Counted from the stretch's first letter, positions 7,697 through 17,020 are shown. The stretch is 64,000 nucleotides of DNA from Synechococcus sp. UW140 (GCA_945875915.1 CAMCMT010000002.1:1-64000), one strand, 5' to 3'. Made by a program: numbers and translations. Notes: generated by a model from the sequence alone, not told the origin.

Positions 7697-8870
7697 GGCC
7701 CCTGCTCCTGTGCTTGCTGCCCTGCCGGTTGCCCCTGGGCGGTTTTCCGCTGGGCCTACAACGGCCGGATCGATTGCCCTGGAGGAGGTTTGGCATCGCT
7801 ATCGCAATACCTCCAGTTCCGGCTGGTGTTTGCGGGACCTCAACTTGACCCTCGAGCCCGGTGAACTGCTCGGTTTGCTCGGCCCATCCGGCTGCGGCAA
7901 GACGACCTTGCTACGCCTGATCGCAGGTTTTGAGCGGCCCAGCCGCGGTCGGGTGCTGCTGGATGGGAGGGAGGTGGCGGGCCCCCACCATTGGCTGGTG
8001 CCCGAACGGCGGGGGGTCGGCATGGTATTCCAGGACTACGCCCTGTTCCCCCACCTCACGGCCTGGCAGAACGCCTGTTTTGGTTTGCCGCGCCGCTCCA
8101 GCCACGCCAGCGTGCAGGGGCTGGTTCAAGCCCAGGCACGGGTGCGCTGGTTGTTATCCCTGCTCGGATTGGAGGGGTTGGAGCAGCGCTATCCCCATGA
8201 ACTCTCTGGCGGCCAGCGTCAACGCCTTGCCCTGGCCCGGGCCCTGGCCCCCGCCCCCCGGCTGTTGCTCCTCGATGAACCCTTCTCGAACCTCGATGGT
8301 GAGGTGCGCCTGCGCTTGCGACGGGAGCTGCCTGGTCTGCTGCGGCAATGCCAGACCAGCGCCGTGCTTGTGACCCACGATCCCCAGGAGGCCCTGGCCG
8401 TGTGCGATCGAATCGCCGTGCTGTCGGACGGCCGGCTCGAGCAATGCGCCCTGGCCCAGGAGCTGGTCGCGCGGCCGGCTAGCCCCTTCGTGGCCCGCTT
8501 TGTCATGCAGGCGAATGTGCTTCCAGGTCGGCTGCAGGCCGGCGCGTTGCAGACAGCGTGGGGGAAGTGGCGTCCTTGCGACGCCGCGCCGTTCGCGTCC
8601 CAGGCGCTTGAGCCGGGGGCGCCCCTGGAGGTGGTGCTCCTGGGCGACGCCCTGGCCCTGGAGGCCGATCCCCAGGGGAGCGCCCGGGTGCTGGCTCGGG
8701 AGTTCCATGGCCACCACTGGCAGCTGCATCTGGAGGATCGCGGCTGCCCGTTAACCCTGAAGATCCCCCTGGATCGCCCCTTAGAGCCCGGCCAGTCCTG
8801 CCGCTTGCAGCTGGTTCGGGGTGGCCGCGGGATCCTGTTTCCGGGGGGCCAGCCCGTTGAGGTGGTTTGA
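7686..8870 (+). CDS. futC: Iron(III) ABC transporter ATP-binding protein FutC
   Basis: This 394-residue ATPase has Walker A (GPSGCGKTT), Q-loop (VFQDYALFPHL), signature (LSGGQRQRLALARAL), Walker B (LLLLDEPFSNLD) and the switch histidine (VTHDPQEAL), followed by a C-terminal regulatory TOBE-like extension from about residue 280. It is the FbpC/PotA type of importer ATPase and energises Fe3+ uptake with the FutB permease and FutA binding protein encoded convergently next to it. It overlaps the IdiB-like gene, so it is probably expressed as part of the same iron-responsive message. Confidence 0.88.
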   Translation: MAVEAPAPVLAALPVAPGRFSAGPTTAGSIALEEVWHRYRNTSSSGWCLRDLNLTLEPGELLGLLGPSGCGKTTLLRLIAGFERPSRGRVLLDGREVAGPHHWLVPERRGVGMVFQDYALFPHLTAWQNACFGLPRRSSHASVQGLVQAQARVRWLLSLLGLEGLEQRYPHELSGGQRQRLALARALAPAPRLLLLDEPFSNLDGEVRLRLRRELPGLLRQCQTSAVLVTHDPQEALAVCDRIAVLSDGRLEQCALAQELVARPASPFVARFVMQANVLPGRLQAGALQTAWGKWRPCDAAPFASQALEPGAPLEVVLLGDALALEADPQGSARVLAREFHGHHWQLHLEDRGCPLTLKIPLDRPLEPGQSCRLQLVRGGRGILFPGGQPVEVV

Positions 8871-8936
8871 ACCTGGCCCCAGCAGGGCGGTAACGCCCGA
8901 GCTGAAGCAGGTTGAGCCTCTGGGAGAGTCCCGTTC

Positions 8937-10547
8937 CTACGGAGCTTGCGATGGGGAGGCCCGCGGCAGCCCAGCCAGGGTGGTGGGTTCTGGTATCTCC
9001 TGATCCAGGCTTGGGATGAGGGCGATGGACGCCAGCAATCCCAGCACCAGGATCACCAGGGCGGGCACCAGGGCGGCCCCCAGGCGTTCATCACTGGCGT
9101 ACTGATAAACCCGCACCGCCAGGGTGTCGAAATCAAAGGGACGCAGGGCAAAGGTCAGCGGTAGCTCCTTGACCGTGTCGACAAACACCAGTAAGCCCGC
9201 CACCAGCAGGGGGCCGCGCAGCAGGGGCAGCTGGATCCGTCGCACTAGTCCGACCCAATCGCAGCCCAGGCTCTGTGCTGCCTCATCGATGTTCGGGGCT
9301 AGGCCCTCCAGGGCCGTATCGAGGCCCCCCTTGGCCACGGCTAGAAAGCGATCGACATAGCCCCAGATCAGCAGCAGCAACGGTGCCAGGCCCCAGCCAC
9401 CGCCCAGCAACAGAAAGCCCAGGGCCAGCACCGTGCCCGGGATGGCATAGCCCAGCCCGGCCCCATCGGCGAGGAATTGAACCCCGTTGGCCTTCACCAG
9501 ACGCTTGCCGATCGAGAGCACCAGGGCTGCCACCAAGGTGAGGCCCGTCGCCCCCAGGGCCAGGGCCAGGCTGCGCAGCCCCAGGGCAACCAGGTCCCCA
9601 GCCGGTTGGGCCAGGAGCTGGTCCCAGCTGGTCCAGGCCCAGAGCAGGGGGATCCCCAGGCTGGCTAGGGGCGGCACCAGGGTGACCAGCTGGGCGAGCC
9701 AGCAGCGCCAGCCCTGCAGAGGCCAGAGTTCCGGGCTTACCCCTTCCTGGCCGGCCGCCCATAGGCGACTGCGGCGCCGCCCCAGGCGCTCGCTCCAGAG
9801 CAGCAGGGCCACCAGCACTAAGGTGACCAGGGCCAGGGCCACGGCCCCAGGTAGGTCGCCTTCCCCTTGCCAACGCTCCAGGATCGCGGCGGAAAGGGTC
9901 GGCACCCCCAGCAGTTGCACGGCGCCAAAATCATTGACCACCTCCATGGCCCCCAGGGCCATCCCCGCCGCCACCGCGGGCAGGGCCAGGGGCAGGGCCA
10001 CCCGCAGGAAACTGCCCCAGGGCCCCGCCGCGAGGGAGCGGCAAACCTCCTGCTGGCGGGCACCAGTGCGGCTAAAGGCTTCGCTGCTCAACAACACCAC
10101 GTAGCTGTAGGTGCCGAGGCCCAGCACGGCAATCGCCCAGCCCAGGCCACCGATGCGGAAGCCCGAGCGGCTGCCGAGGTCGATCAGGGTTCCGGCCAGC
10201 AGGTAACTGGGCGTGGCCAGGGGGAGCAACTGCGCCAGCCTCAGCCAGCGGCGTCCGGGGAACTGGCAGCGGGCCGTGAGCCAGCCATTGCAGGTGCCGA
10301 TCAGGCCGCCGGCGCAGCCCACACCCAACACCAGCGTCAAGGTGTTGGCTAGGGCGCCCAGGCCCTGGTCGCCGAGCTGCAATCCAGCCAAGGCTTGGCC
10401 CTGGCTGGCAACCAGGCCTAGGGCCACCAGGGGGGCCAGGGCCAGCAGGCCCACCAGGGCCACGGCCAGGGCCAGGGGCCAGGGCTCGGGGGCCGACGGT
10501 CGTTGGCCCGACCAGGGCCAGCTCAAACCAGGGCTCGGTTTGCTCAC
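8937..10547 (-). CDS. futB: Iron(III) ABC transporter permease FutB
   Basis: The 536-residue protein has about 12 membrane segments arranged as two fused binding-protein-dependent permease domains, typical of FbpB/FutB. The two cytoplasmic coupling loops are seen at CRSLAAGPWGSFLRVALP and EAAQSLGCDWVGLVRRIQLP. The GTG start overlaps the futA stop as GTGA, so translation is coupled to the binding protein. It converges on futC with a gap of 66 bp; the three-part importer is therefore split into two transcription units that meet tail to tail. Confidence 0.9.
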   Translation of the reverse strand: MSKPSPGLSWPWSGQRPSAPEPWPLALAVALVGLLALAPLVALGLVASQGQALAGLQLGDQGLGALANTLTLVLGVGCAGGLIGTCNGWLTARCQFPGRRWLRLAQLLPLATPSYLLAGTLIDLGSRSGFRIGGLGWAIAVLGLGTYSYVVLLSSEAFSRTGARQQEVCRSLAAGPWGSFLRVALPLALPAVAAGMALGAMEVVNDFGAVQLLGVPTLSAAILERWQGEGDLPGAVALALVTLVLVALLLWSERLGRRRSRLWAAGQEGVSPELWPLQGWRCWLAQLVTLVPPLASLGIPLLWAWTSWDQLLAQPAGDLVALGLRSLALALGATGLTLVAALVLSIGKRLVKANGVQFLADGAGLGYAIPGTVLALGFLLLGGGWGLAPLLLLIWGYVDRFLAVAKGGLDTALEGLAPNIDEAAQSLGCDWVGLVRRIQLPLLRGPLLVAGLLVFVDTVKELPLTFALRPFDFDTLAVRVYQYASDERLGAALVPALVILVLGLLASIALIPSLDQEIPEPTTLAGLPRASPSQAP

Positions 10548-11602
10548 AACCAGCCGTTGGCTTCCATCAGCTTCACGGCGTCCCGGTTGCGGCTGCCCAG
10601 CTGTTCGGCCGAGAGGCCATCGGCCTGGAAGCGGCCCATCCCTTTCAAGATGGCGTCATCGCCGTAGCCCTTGAGCGGATATTCATGGTTGGCCTCGGCG
10701 TAGCCCTTGCCGCCCACCGGTGAGGCCAGAAACTCAATCAATTTCAGGGCCGCCTGGGGATTTTTGGCGTAGCGGGTGATGCCGGCACCGCTGATGTTCA
10801 CATGGGCGGGTTTGGGGAACACAACCGTCAGTTTGCGCGCTAGGGCCTGATCGGCCGCACCACTCTCGCCATTGAGCAGGCGCGCCAGGTAGTAAGTATT
10901 CACCAGGCCAACGCCGCATTGGCCGCTCCCCAGGGCCCGAATTAGGGGAATATCGGAGCTGAAATAGGGCTGGGTGACGTTGCTCGTCATCCCCTTCACC
11001 CAACGACTGGCCTGGGCGTCGCCGCGGATGAGTATCTGGCTAGCCACCAGGGATTGGTTGTAGACACTCTTGCGATCGCGCAGGCAGACCTTGCCCTTGA
11101 GGGCCGGATTGGCCAGATCGCCATAGGTGCGGATTGAGCCAGCTTTCACTAGCGCCGGATTGACCAGCACCACCCTTACCCGTCGGGTCAGGCCCACCCA
11201 GAGGCCCTTGCTGTCGCGCAGGCTCAGGGGCACCGTGCGCAGCAGGGCGGCGGAGCGGGCCGGTTGCAGCAGGTCTAGCGATGCGGCCCGCTCGAGGCGG
11301 GCCGCATCGACGAGCACGAGCACATCGGCGGGGGTGTTTTTGCCTTCCTGGCGGAGACGCTCAATTAAGCTGTCATCCTTGGCCTCGAGCAGCTTCACCT
11401 GGATGCCCGTTTGGGCGGTGAATTGCTGATAAAGTTTTTGATCGCTATTGTAATGGCGGCCGGAATAGACGCCGATGCTGGTTTCTTCTGCTTGGCTAAC
11501 GCCGCCGGTTGTGAATAAGCCAATGGCTGCTAGAGCGTACGCGCAAGTCCAGGTCCTGCGGCGCCAGGGTGCTCTCTTTGAGGTTGGGATAGTTGTAGCC
11601 AT
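10544..11602 (-). CDS. futA: Periplasmic iron(III)-binding protein FutA/IdiA
   Basis: The 352-residue precursor has an N-terminal export signal with three consecutive arginines (KRAPWRRRTW) before a hydrophobic core and a VSQA-type cleavage site, which would fit Tat or Sec export. The mature part begins SIGVYSGRHYNSD and contains the paired tyrosines of LVNTYYLARL used for Fe3+ coordination in FutA/FbpA proteins. It delivers ferric iron to FutB and in cyanobacteria also protects photosystem II under iron stress. It is the first gene of futA-futB, with a GTGA overlap to the permease. Confidence 0.9.
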   Translation of the reverse strand: MATTIPTSKRAPWRRRTWTCAYALAAIGLFTTGGVSQAEETSIGVYSGRHYNSDQKLYQQFTAQTGIQVKLLEAKDDSLIERLRQEGKNTPADVLVLVDAARLERAASLDLLQPARSAALLRTVPLSLRDSKGLWVGLTRRVRVVLVNPALVKAGSIRTYGDLANPALKGKVCLRDRKSVYNQSLVASQILIRGDAQASRWVKGMTSNVTQPYFSSDIPLIRALGSGQCGVGLVNTYYLARLLNGESGAADQALARKLTVVFPKPAHVNISGAGITRYAKNPQAALKLIEFLASPVGGKGYAEANHEYPLKGYGDDAILKGMGRFQADGLSAEQLGSRNRDAVKLMEANGWL

Positions 11603-11697
11603 GGGTTCAGAACGTTACCAATTGTTTGTTCAAAGCGTAAGCGGCTTGATCCATGGGTCATGTCTCGATTGATCGCCGTCTAGGTGATATTTGTAAC

Positions 11698-11719
11698 ATC
11701 CCTTTGGCCTTGAAGGGAT
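11698..11719. terminator. Weak hairpin between the FAS1 gene and futA
   Basis: ATCCCTT (11698-11704) and AAGGGAT (11713-11719) form a seven-base-pair stem with an eight-base loop, 12 bp beyond the FAS1 stop on the minus strand. There is no U-tract, so it is either a weak terminator or a structural element in the region upstream of futA. Confidence 0.3.
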
Positions 11720-11730
11720 CTTATGCTGGC

Positions 11731-12132
11731 CTAGCCGGGCAAGATCACCCGGTCGATCCCGTGGATCACCCCATTGCTGCAGACCAGATCGGCCATGAGC
11801 ACCGTGGCGTTTTTGATTTCAAACGGATCCGAGCAGCGCACCGGAATCGGGGCCCCTTCCAGGCTTGGCCACTCCTGCTGCTTCACCAACTGGGCCTGGT
11901 GATGGGCCCCGGAAATCACGTGGTACTTGAGGATCCGTGCCAGCTGGGGCGGGTTATCGACGAGGGTTTGGACGGTGCCGGGGGGCAAGGCGGCAAAGGC
12001 TGCATCGATGGGGGCGAAGACCGTGAAGGGGCCAGGCCCTTCGAGGGCTTTCCTCAGGCCGGCGGCATCCACGGCTGCCAGCAGGGTGCCAAAGGCTCCG
12101 GCTGCCTGGGCGGTTTCGAGAATGGTGGGCAT
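11731..12132 (-). CDS. Fasciclin (FAS1) domain protein
   Basis: The 133-residue protein is a single FAS1 domain: the N-terminal TILETAQAAGAFGTLLAAVDAAGL, the H1 box FTVFAPIDAAFAALP and the H2 box at the C-terminus (NGVIHGIDRVILPG). No signal peptide or anchor is visible, so it may remain in the cytoplasm or be exported by another route; many cyanobacterial FAS1 proteins are short like this. FAS1 domains mediate adhesion or small-molecule binding, but the role here is unknown. It lies 130 bp downstream of chpX on the same strand, separated by a strong hairpin. Confidence 0.9.
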   Translation of the reverse strand: MPTILETAQAAGAFGTLLAAVDAAGLRKALEGPGPFTVFAPIDAAFAALPPGTVQTLVDNPPQLARILKYHVISGAHHQAQLVKQQEWPSLEGAPIPVRCSDPFEIKNATVLMADLVCSNGVIHGIDRVILPG

Positions 12133-12225
12133 CGGGTTGGTGGCGCGGCTAGCAAGGGGGTGGGGGGTTGATCGTCTTCAAGATGACCCAAACGACACCA
12201 GCCCATCTCAATCGGCTGGTCAAGA

Positions 12226-12255
12226 TAGCCCGATTCAAAGAGCTGAATCGGGCTA
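12226..12255 (-). terminator. Perfect 12-bp hairpin after chpX
   Basis: TAGCCCGATTCA (12226-12237) pairs perfectly with TGAATCGGGCTA (12244-12255) around a six-base loop, eight bases past the chpX stop. On the minus strand it is followed by UCUUGACC rather than a clean U-tract, so termination may be partial or it may stabilise the 3' end of the NDH-1 operon message. Confidence 0.6.
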
Positions 12256-12262
12256 AAAGATT

Positions 12263-13558
12263 CTAACGATAGTCCTGGGTTTGGATGTCAGAGAGGCGCG
12301 CCTCTGGCCGCAGAAATCGATCCATCTGGGCTTCGAAGAAGCTTCGGTTGGCCTGGAGGTGCTCCGCTTTGGTGTCATCGAGGGGATAGAGCAGGGCACA
12401 GCGCAGGGCCTGGATCACGGCCGAGGTCACGTTGTACATCGAACGCTGGAAGGTGATCCCCAGCTGAATGAGCTGGTCTTGCTCGCCGCGGCGATGCTCT
12501 TTGTAGAGCTCCTGCAGATAGGGGGGTAAGAAATGCAGCATGTCCTGCATCATCAGGGTGGGTGGAATCCCCGCCGAACCCACGGGAAACACATCCGCAT
12601 AGAGGATGCCGTAGTGGAAATCAGCCTGCTCGGCTGGCACTTGGTCTGCCTGGGCGTTATAGCTTTTGGTGCCCCGAAAGGGTGAGGTGCGATAGAACAC
12701 CGCCTCCACGTAGGGAAGGGCGGCCTCGTAGAGCCAGGTGAAGCCCTCGCTTTTGGGAATGATCTCGATGCACTCCCCTGCGATGAACACTTGGTGGTAG
12801 ATCGGCCGGCCCGCCACGGCAAAAATGCCATTGACCAAAAAGTCCATAGCCGCTGGCACGCTGGCGAGCTGGCCCTCGTCGTAGAGGTCGCTCATTTCAA
12901 AAAATACCGGTGCCATCACCTCCCAAAATAGGCCCAGATTGGCGCTGTAGGAGAGCTGGCGTACCTTCTCGATAAACATCTCCGGAAAGAGCTTGTAAAG
13001 CCCCAGCATCACCAGGTTGCCTTTGAAGTAGGCCCTGATCGCCCGATCGGCGTTGGCCCGGTAGGCCTCGCTGGCGAGGTAGTCGTTGAAGCGGCCCCCC
13101 AGGCCCTGGTGCCAGAACATGGCCTGCATGCAGGCCTCGGCGAACTCCATGTTCACCCGGTCGTGCCAGAGGTGGTGCAGCAGCTTCGGCATGGCGCGGG
13201 TTTCGCCCTTGGCCATGAACTCCAGCAGCTCCGGATGGGCCTTCTCGCCCCCACGCCAGATCCGCAGGGATGCCTGATCGCCCGCATAGCGATTGGGAAG
13301 ATCGAGATACTCCTGGGAGATGAAGTACTTGAAGGCCGGCAGCGGGTTGAGAAACACGCGTTCGGCAATGTAGAGCAAATCACGCCAATAGAAATCCATT
13401 GGCACGGCATAGGCCTTGTAGATGCCGATGATTTGCTTGAGATTCTCTGGCGTGTCCGGCAGCATCGAACCACCGGCCTCCAGCCGATGGATCACATCGG
13501 CGTAGGCATGGCTGGAGGGGCCTAGGACGGAGGCGCCCTCGGGGGAGGAGCGGGTCAT
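12263..13558 (-). CDS. chpX: CO2 hydration protein ChpX/CupB of the NDH-1 CO2-uptake complex
   Basis: This 431-residue protein belongs to the cyanobacteria-specific ChpX/ChpY (CupB/CupA) family, recognisable by segments such as YKAYAVPMDFYWRDLLYIAE and HDRVNMEFAEACMQAMFWH. Histidines and cysteines in these blocks fit the zinc-dependent, carbonic-anhydrase-like vectorial conversion of CO2 to bicarbonate on the thylakoid NDH-1 complex. Its start overlaps the ndhD stop as ATGA. I favour ChpX (CupB, constitutive NDH-1_4) over ChpY because alpha-cyanobacteria typically keep only the ndhF4/ndhD4/chpX set; this choice is inference. Confidence 0.88.
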   Translation of the reverse strand: MTRSSPEGASVLGPSSHAYADVIHRLEAGGSMLPDTPENLKQIIGIYKAYAVPMDFYWRDLLYIAERVFLNPLPAFKYFISQEYLDLPNRYAGDQASLRIWRGGEKAHPELLEFMAKGETRAMPKLLHHLWHDRVNMEFAEACMQAMFWHQGLGGRFNDYLASEAYRANADRAIRAYFKGNLVMLGLYKLFPEMFIEKVRQLSYSANLGLFWEVMAPVFFEMSDLYDEGQLASVPAAMDFLVNGIFAVAGRPIYHQVFIAGECIEIIPKSEGFTWLYEAALPYVEAVFYRTSPFRGTKSYNAQADQVPAEQADFHYGILYADVFPVGSAGIPPTLMMQDMLHFLPPYLQELYKEHRRGEQDQLIQLGITFQRSMYNVTSAVIQALRCALLYPLDDTKAEHLQANRSFFEAQMDRFLRPEARLSDIQTQDYR

Positions 13559-15027
13559 GATGGCAACTGGCTTCGGAGGGCAAGGGCGGCGGTGCTGGCC
13601 TCGCTCCAGCCGGTGAGCCCGGCGGGCCAGATCCCCGTGAGCAGCACCAATACGGTGAGAAGAATCGCTGGCAGGCGTTCAGCGAGGCGGGTGGTCTGCC
13701 AGTCGGCGCGGGCGTTATCGAGGCGACCGAAGCCCACCCGGTTGAACAACCGAACCGCATAGACGGCCGTGAAACCGGAGGCCACCAGGCACACCAGCGT
13801 GGCGCGGGGGAACACGGTCCAGCTGCCCTCGAACACCAGCAGCTCGGCTGGAAAGCCTGCCAGGCCGGGGATACCTGCGGCGGCCATGAGGGCCAGAAGC
13901 AATAACCCCATGGTGAACGGCAGGCCGCGGATCGGGTTGAGGAGGCCGGAGAGCTCGGCGATAACCGTTGTGCCGGTTTTGCGTTGAATCAGACCAACGC
14001 AGGCGAACAGCAGGGCCACGATCAGGCCGTGGGCGATCACCTGGGCCACCGCACCCTGCAGGCTCAACGGCGTGGCAGCTGCCAGGGCTAGCACCAGCAG
14101 GCCCATGTGGCCGAGGGAGCTGTAGGCCATCAGCCGGCGCATGTCGGTGGCGGCGATGGCGTTGAGGGCGCCGTACACCGCACTCACCGCCCCGGCCGCA
14201 GCGATCCAGGGGGAAAAGATGACCCAGGCATCGGGCAGCATCCCCACTCCGAAGCGCAGCAGGCCATAGGCCCCCAGCTTGGACACCGCCCCACCCAGCA
14301 TCATCACGACTGGTGCCGGTGCCTCCGCATAGGTGAAGGGCTGCCAGCCGTGCAGGGGCACCAGCGGCAGCTTCAAGCCAAAGCCCAGCAGCAACAGGGC
14401 CAGAACCCAGGCCTGGCCACTGGGGGGCAAGGGGGCTGAGGCCAAGGCCTCGAAGCTGAAGCTCACCGCCGCATCGGCGCCGCCAGCCCCCTGACCAAAC
14501 CAGCCGAAGGCCAGCACGCCGCCTAGCAGGCTCAGGCCCGACACGGCGCCGTAGATCAGAAAACGCACGGCGGCGCCAGCCCTGCGGGCCCCACCCCAGA
14601 TGGCCACCAGCAGGGTGGTGGGGATCAGCACCAGCTCGAAGGCCAGCACAAACAGCAGGGCGTTGTGGGCCAGGAAAGCCCCCATGACCCCCAGGTTGGT
14701 GGCCAGCAGCAGGGGGTAGTAGAGCCGCGGCCGGCTCTGGTCAACCGGTGAGGCCAGCACCGCCATGGCGGTGAGTAAGGCCGTGAGTAGCACCATCGGC
14801 ATCGACAGCCCATCGAGGGCCAGATCCAGGCCCAGGCCCAGCTTCGGCAGCCAGGTGAGGCCGATGGCGATCGGCACCTGGCGCCAGGCCACCAGGCCTA
14901 TGGCGAGTTGGACCAGGGCAGCGGCGGCGGCCAGGGTGCGTACCAGGCCAGGACGCTCGGAGGGCACCAGGGTCAGCAGCAGGCCAGCCGCCAGCGGCAC
15001 CCCTAACAACAACAACAGCAAGGTCAT
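13555..15027 (-). CDS. ndhD4: NDH-1 subunit 4 (NdhD4), CO2-uptake type
   Basis: From the ATG at 15027 the protein is 490 residues with about 14 membrane segments and the proton-channel features of NuoM-like subunits (for example AFELVLIPTTLLVAIWG and KLPLVPLHGWQPFTYAEAP). It joins NdhF4 and ChpX in the thylakoid NDH-1 complex that hydrates CO2. The start MTLLLLLLGVPL matches the usual NdhD N-terminus. The frame, however, stays open through six upstream 15-bp repeats and contains an ATG at 15114 that overlaps the ndhF4 stop as TGATG, which would add 29 residues of a PSAV[IM] repeat. Its stop overlaps chpX as ATGA. Confidence 0.9.
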   Translation of the reverse strand: MTLLLLLLGVPLAAGLLLTLVPSERPGLVRTLAAAAALVQLAIGLVAWRQVPIAIGLTWLPKLGLGLDLALDGLSMPMVLLTALLTAMAVLASPVDQSRPRLYYPLLLATNLGVMGAFLAHNALLFVLAFELVLIPTTLLVAIWGGARRAGAAVRFLIYGAVSGLSLLGGVLAFGWFGQGAGGADAAVSFSFEALASAPLPPSGQAWVLALLLLGFGLKLPLVPLHGWQPFTYAEAPAPVVMMLGGAVSKLGAYGLLRFGVGMLPDAWVIFSPWIAAAGAVSAVYGALNAIAATDMRRLMAYSSLGHMGLLVLALAAATPLSLQGAVAQVIAHGLIVALLFACVGLIQRKTGTTVIAELSGLLNPIRGLPFTMGLLLLALMAAAGIPGLAGFPAELLVFEGSWTVFPRATLVCLVASGFTAVYAVRLFNRVGFGRLDNARADWQTTRLAERLPAILLTVLVLLTGIWPAGLTGWSEASTAALALRSQLPS

Positions 15028-15117
15028 GGCAGAAGAGATTGCGGCAGAGGAGATCACGGCTAGAGGGATCACTGCAGAAGGGATCACGGCAGAAGGCATC
15101 ACTGCAGAAGGCATCAC
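15028..15117. repeat. Six tandem copies of a 15-bp unit at the ndhF4/ndhD4 junction
   Basis: On the plus strand, six consecutive 15-bp units begin at 15028, 15043, 15058, 15073, 15088 and 15103; the units nearest ndhF4 read ggcagaaggcatcac or tgcagaaggcatcac, and a partial seventh lies inside the ndhF4 3' end. Divergence rises toward ndhD4. Since 15 is a multiple of three, the array is in frame with ndhD and reads as a five-residue repeat (VMPSA or VIPSA) on the minus strand; it contains the ndhF4 stop codon. Confidence 0.92.
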
Positions 15118-17020
15118 GGCAGAACCGAAGCAAGGGGGCCTGGGATGCCAGCGATTAACAAGGCCGCCATCAACAGCACGCCCAATACGAGGGTGAGGGC
15201 GTAGGCCTGGGAGCGGCCGGAGGTGGTGAGGCTCAGCCGGCGGGCTCCAGCGAGGGCGGCCGCTCCGGTGCCGCCGCTGAAGCCATCCACCAGCCTGCTT
15301 TCGCTCCAGGCGCCGAAGCGGGCCAGGGTCAACACCAGGGCCACCACGGTGCGGTGGTAGAAGCGCTCGGTTTGCATGTCGTGGGCCAGCCATGCCTGAA
15401 TGCCGCCCAGGGCCTCAGGCAACCGGGCCAGGCCATGGGGCCTTAGGTAGAACACCGCCGAGAAACCGCCACCGAGCAGGGTGGAGGCCAGCAGGGGCCA
15501 GCCCAGGGGTCCCCAGCCAGGGATCGGCGTGAAGGCGTACATGCCGTTGCGCACCAGCAGCTGGGGCAGGTGCAGCACCAGGCCCATCACCACGGTGGTC
15601 GGCACCACCATCAGCCACAACACCTCGGCGGAGCGCTGGGTGAACGGGGTGGGGCGCCCACCCCAAATTTGACCGAACACCCGGATCAAGCCGGCACTGA
15701 TCAGGGTGTTGGCCAGCAGCACCACCCCGCCCAGCAGCCAGGGATGGGCGCTGGCGGCGACCAGCACCAGCAGCTCCTGCAGGGCGGCGAAGCCGGCGAA
15801 GGGGGGAAGGCCGATCAGGCCGGCGGTGCCGGCCAGGAAGGCCAGGCCCATCAACGGCCGCCGGCTCCAAAGGCCGCCCAGCTGGGTGAGGTCCTGGGTG
15901 ACGTTGCTGATCACGATCGTGCCGATGGCCATCAACAGCAGGGCCATTGGCAGGGGATAGACCAGCAACAGGTGGTCGGCCACGGCCGTGCCCCCGAGGC
16001 CCACGGCCACGAACAGCAGTCCCAGCCAGCTACTCACCAGGAAACTCAACGCCCGCTTGACATCCACCTGGGCCAGGGCAATCAGGGAAGCCACCACTGC
16101 CGTGGAACCGCCCACCACCACCAGCACGCCCTGCACGAAGGGGCTGAGCTCGAGCAGGGGCTCCAGGCGCAGGAGTACCCAGGCCCCCCCACCACCACCA
16201 CCGCATTGCGCAGGATCGTCGAGGGCAGCGGGCTCTCCATGGCCTCATCCAGCCAGAGGTGCAGCGGGATCTGGGCGCACTTGCCCATCGGGCCCGCAAT
16301 CAGGGCCAGCAGGATCAGCTGGAAGCCCGCTGGCAGGGGCCGGCCGTTATTAATGATGTCGGCGGCCCAGCCCTGTAGGCCGTGGAAGTTCCAGGTGCCG
16401 GCCACAGGCAGCAGGGCAATCACCCCTGCTAGCAGGATCAGGTCACCGATGCGCTTGGTGAGAAAGGCGTCGCGGGCCCCCTTCACCACCAGGGGCTGGT
16501 TGTACCAGGTTCCCACAATCAAGTAGGTGCCCAGGGTGAGCAGCTCCAGGATCACGTAGCTGAAAAACACCGAATCGGTGAGCACCAGGGCACAGAGACC
16601 CGCCTCGAAAAAGCTGAGCGAACCGAAGAAGCGCGGCCAACCCCAGTCCATCTCCAGGTAGCCGATGGCATAGATCTGCACCAACAGGTGCAGGCCCGTG
16701 ATTAAGGCCATGGCGATCAGCGCCTGCTCGGTCACCAAGCCATCGAAGCCCACCCGCAGGCCGCCGGTATTCAGCCAGGTCCAGCCGAAACCCAGGGGGC
16801 GGTAGAGGGCTTCAGCTCCGGCCCGGGCGTTGGTGTGCAGGGCGATCAGGGCGATCAGGCTATGGCCGAAGGCCACAGCCACCATCAGCAGATTGATGTA
16901 GCCGGCGGGCCTGGGTCCCATGCGGGAGATCAGGCCAGGCGACCACAGCAGCGAGAGGAGGGCCGCCAGCAGGGGGTAGAGCGGCACCAACCAGGCCGTT
17001 TGCAGGACTGCAACGGTCAT
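15114..17020 (-). CDS. ndhF4: NDH-1 subunit 5 (NdhF4), CO2-uptake type, interrupted by a one-base frameshift
   Basis: Two overlapping minus-strand frames together make one NdhF: the N-terminal frame (17020 to about 16190) runs through PLHLWLDEAMESPLPSTILR and the C-terminal frame (about 16183 to 15114) resumes with WVLLRLEPLLEL and VGGSTAVVASLIALAQVDVK. The break sits exactly at a run of seven G on the coding strand (plus 16184-16190); one more G would give VVVVGGAWVLLRLEP and restore a full-length NuoL-like protein of about 635 residues. This is either a homopolymer sequencing error, a recent loss, or slippage. Partner genes ndhD4 and chpX are intact, which favours a functional gene. NdhF4 is the distal proton-pumping antiporter-like subunit of the CO2-uptake NDH-1. 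Confidence 0.88.

Noticed and set aside
15028-15117. CRISPR-like array
   Set aside because: The units are contiguous 15-bp tandem copies with no spacers and no cas genes nearby.
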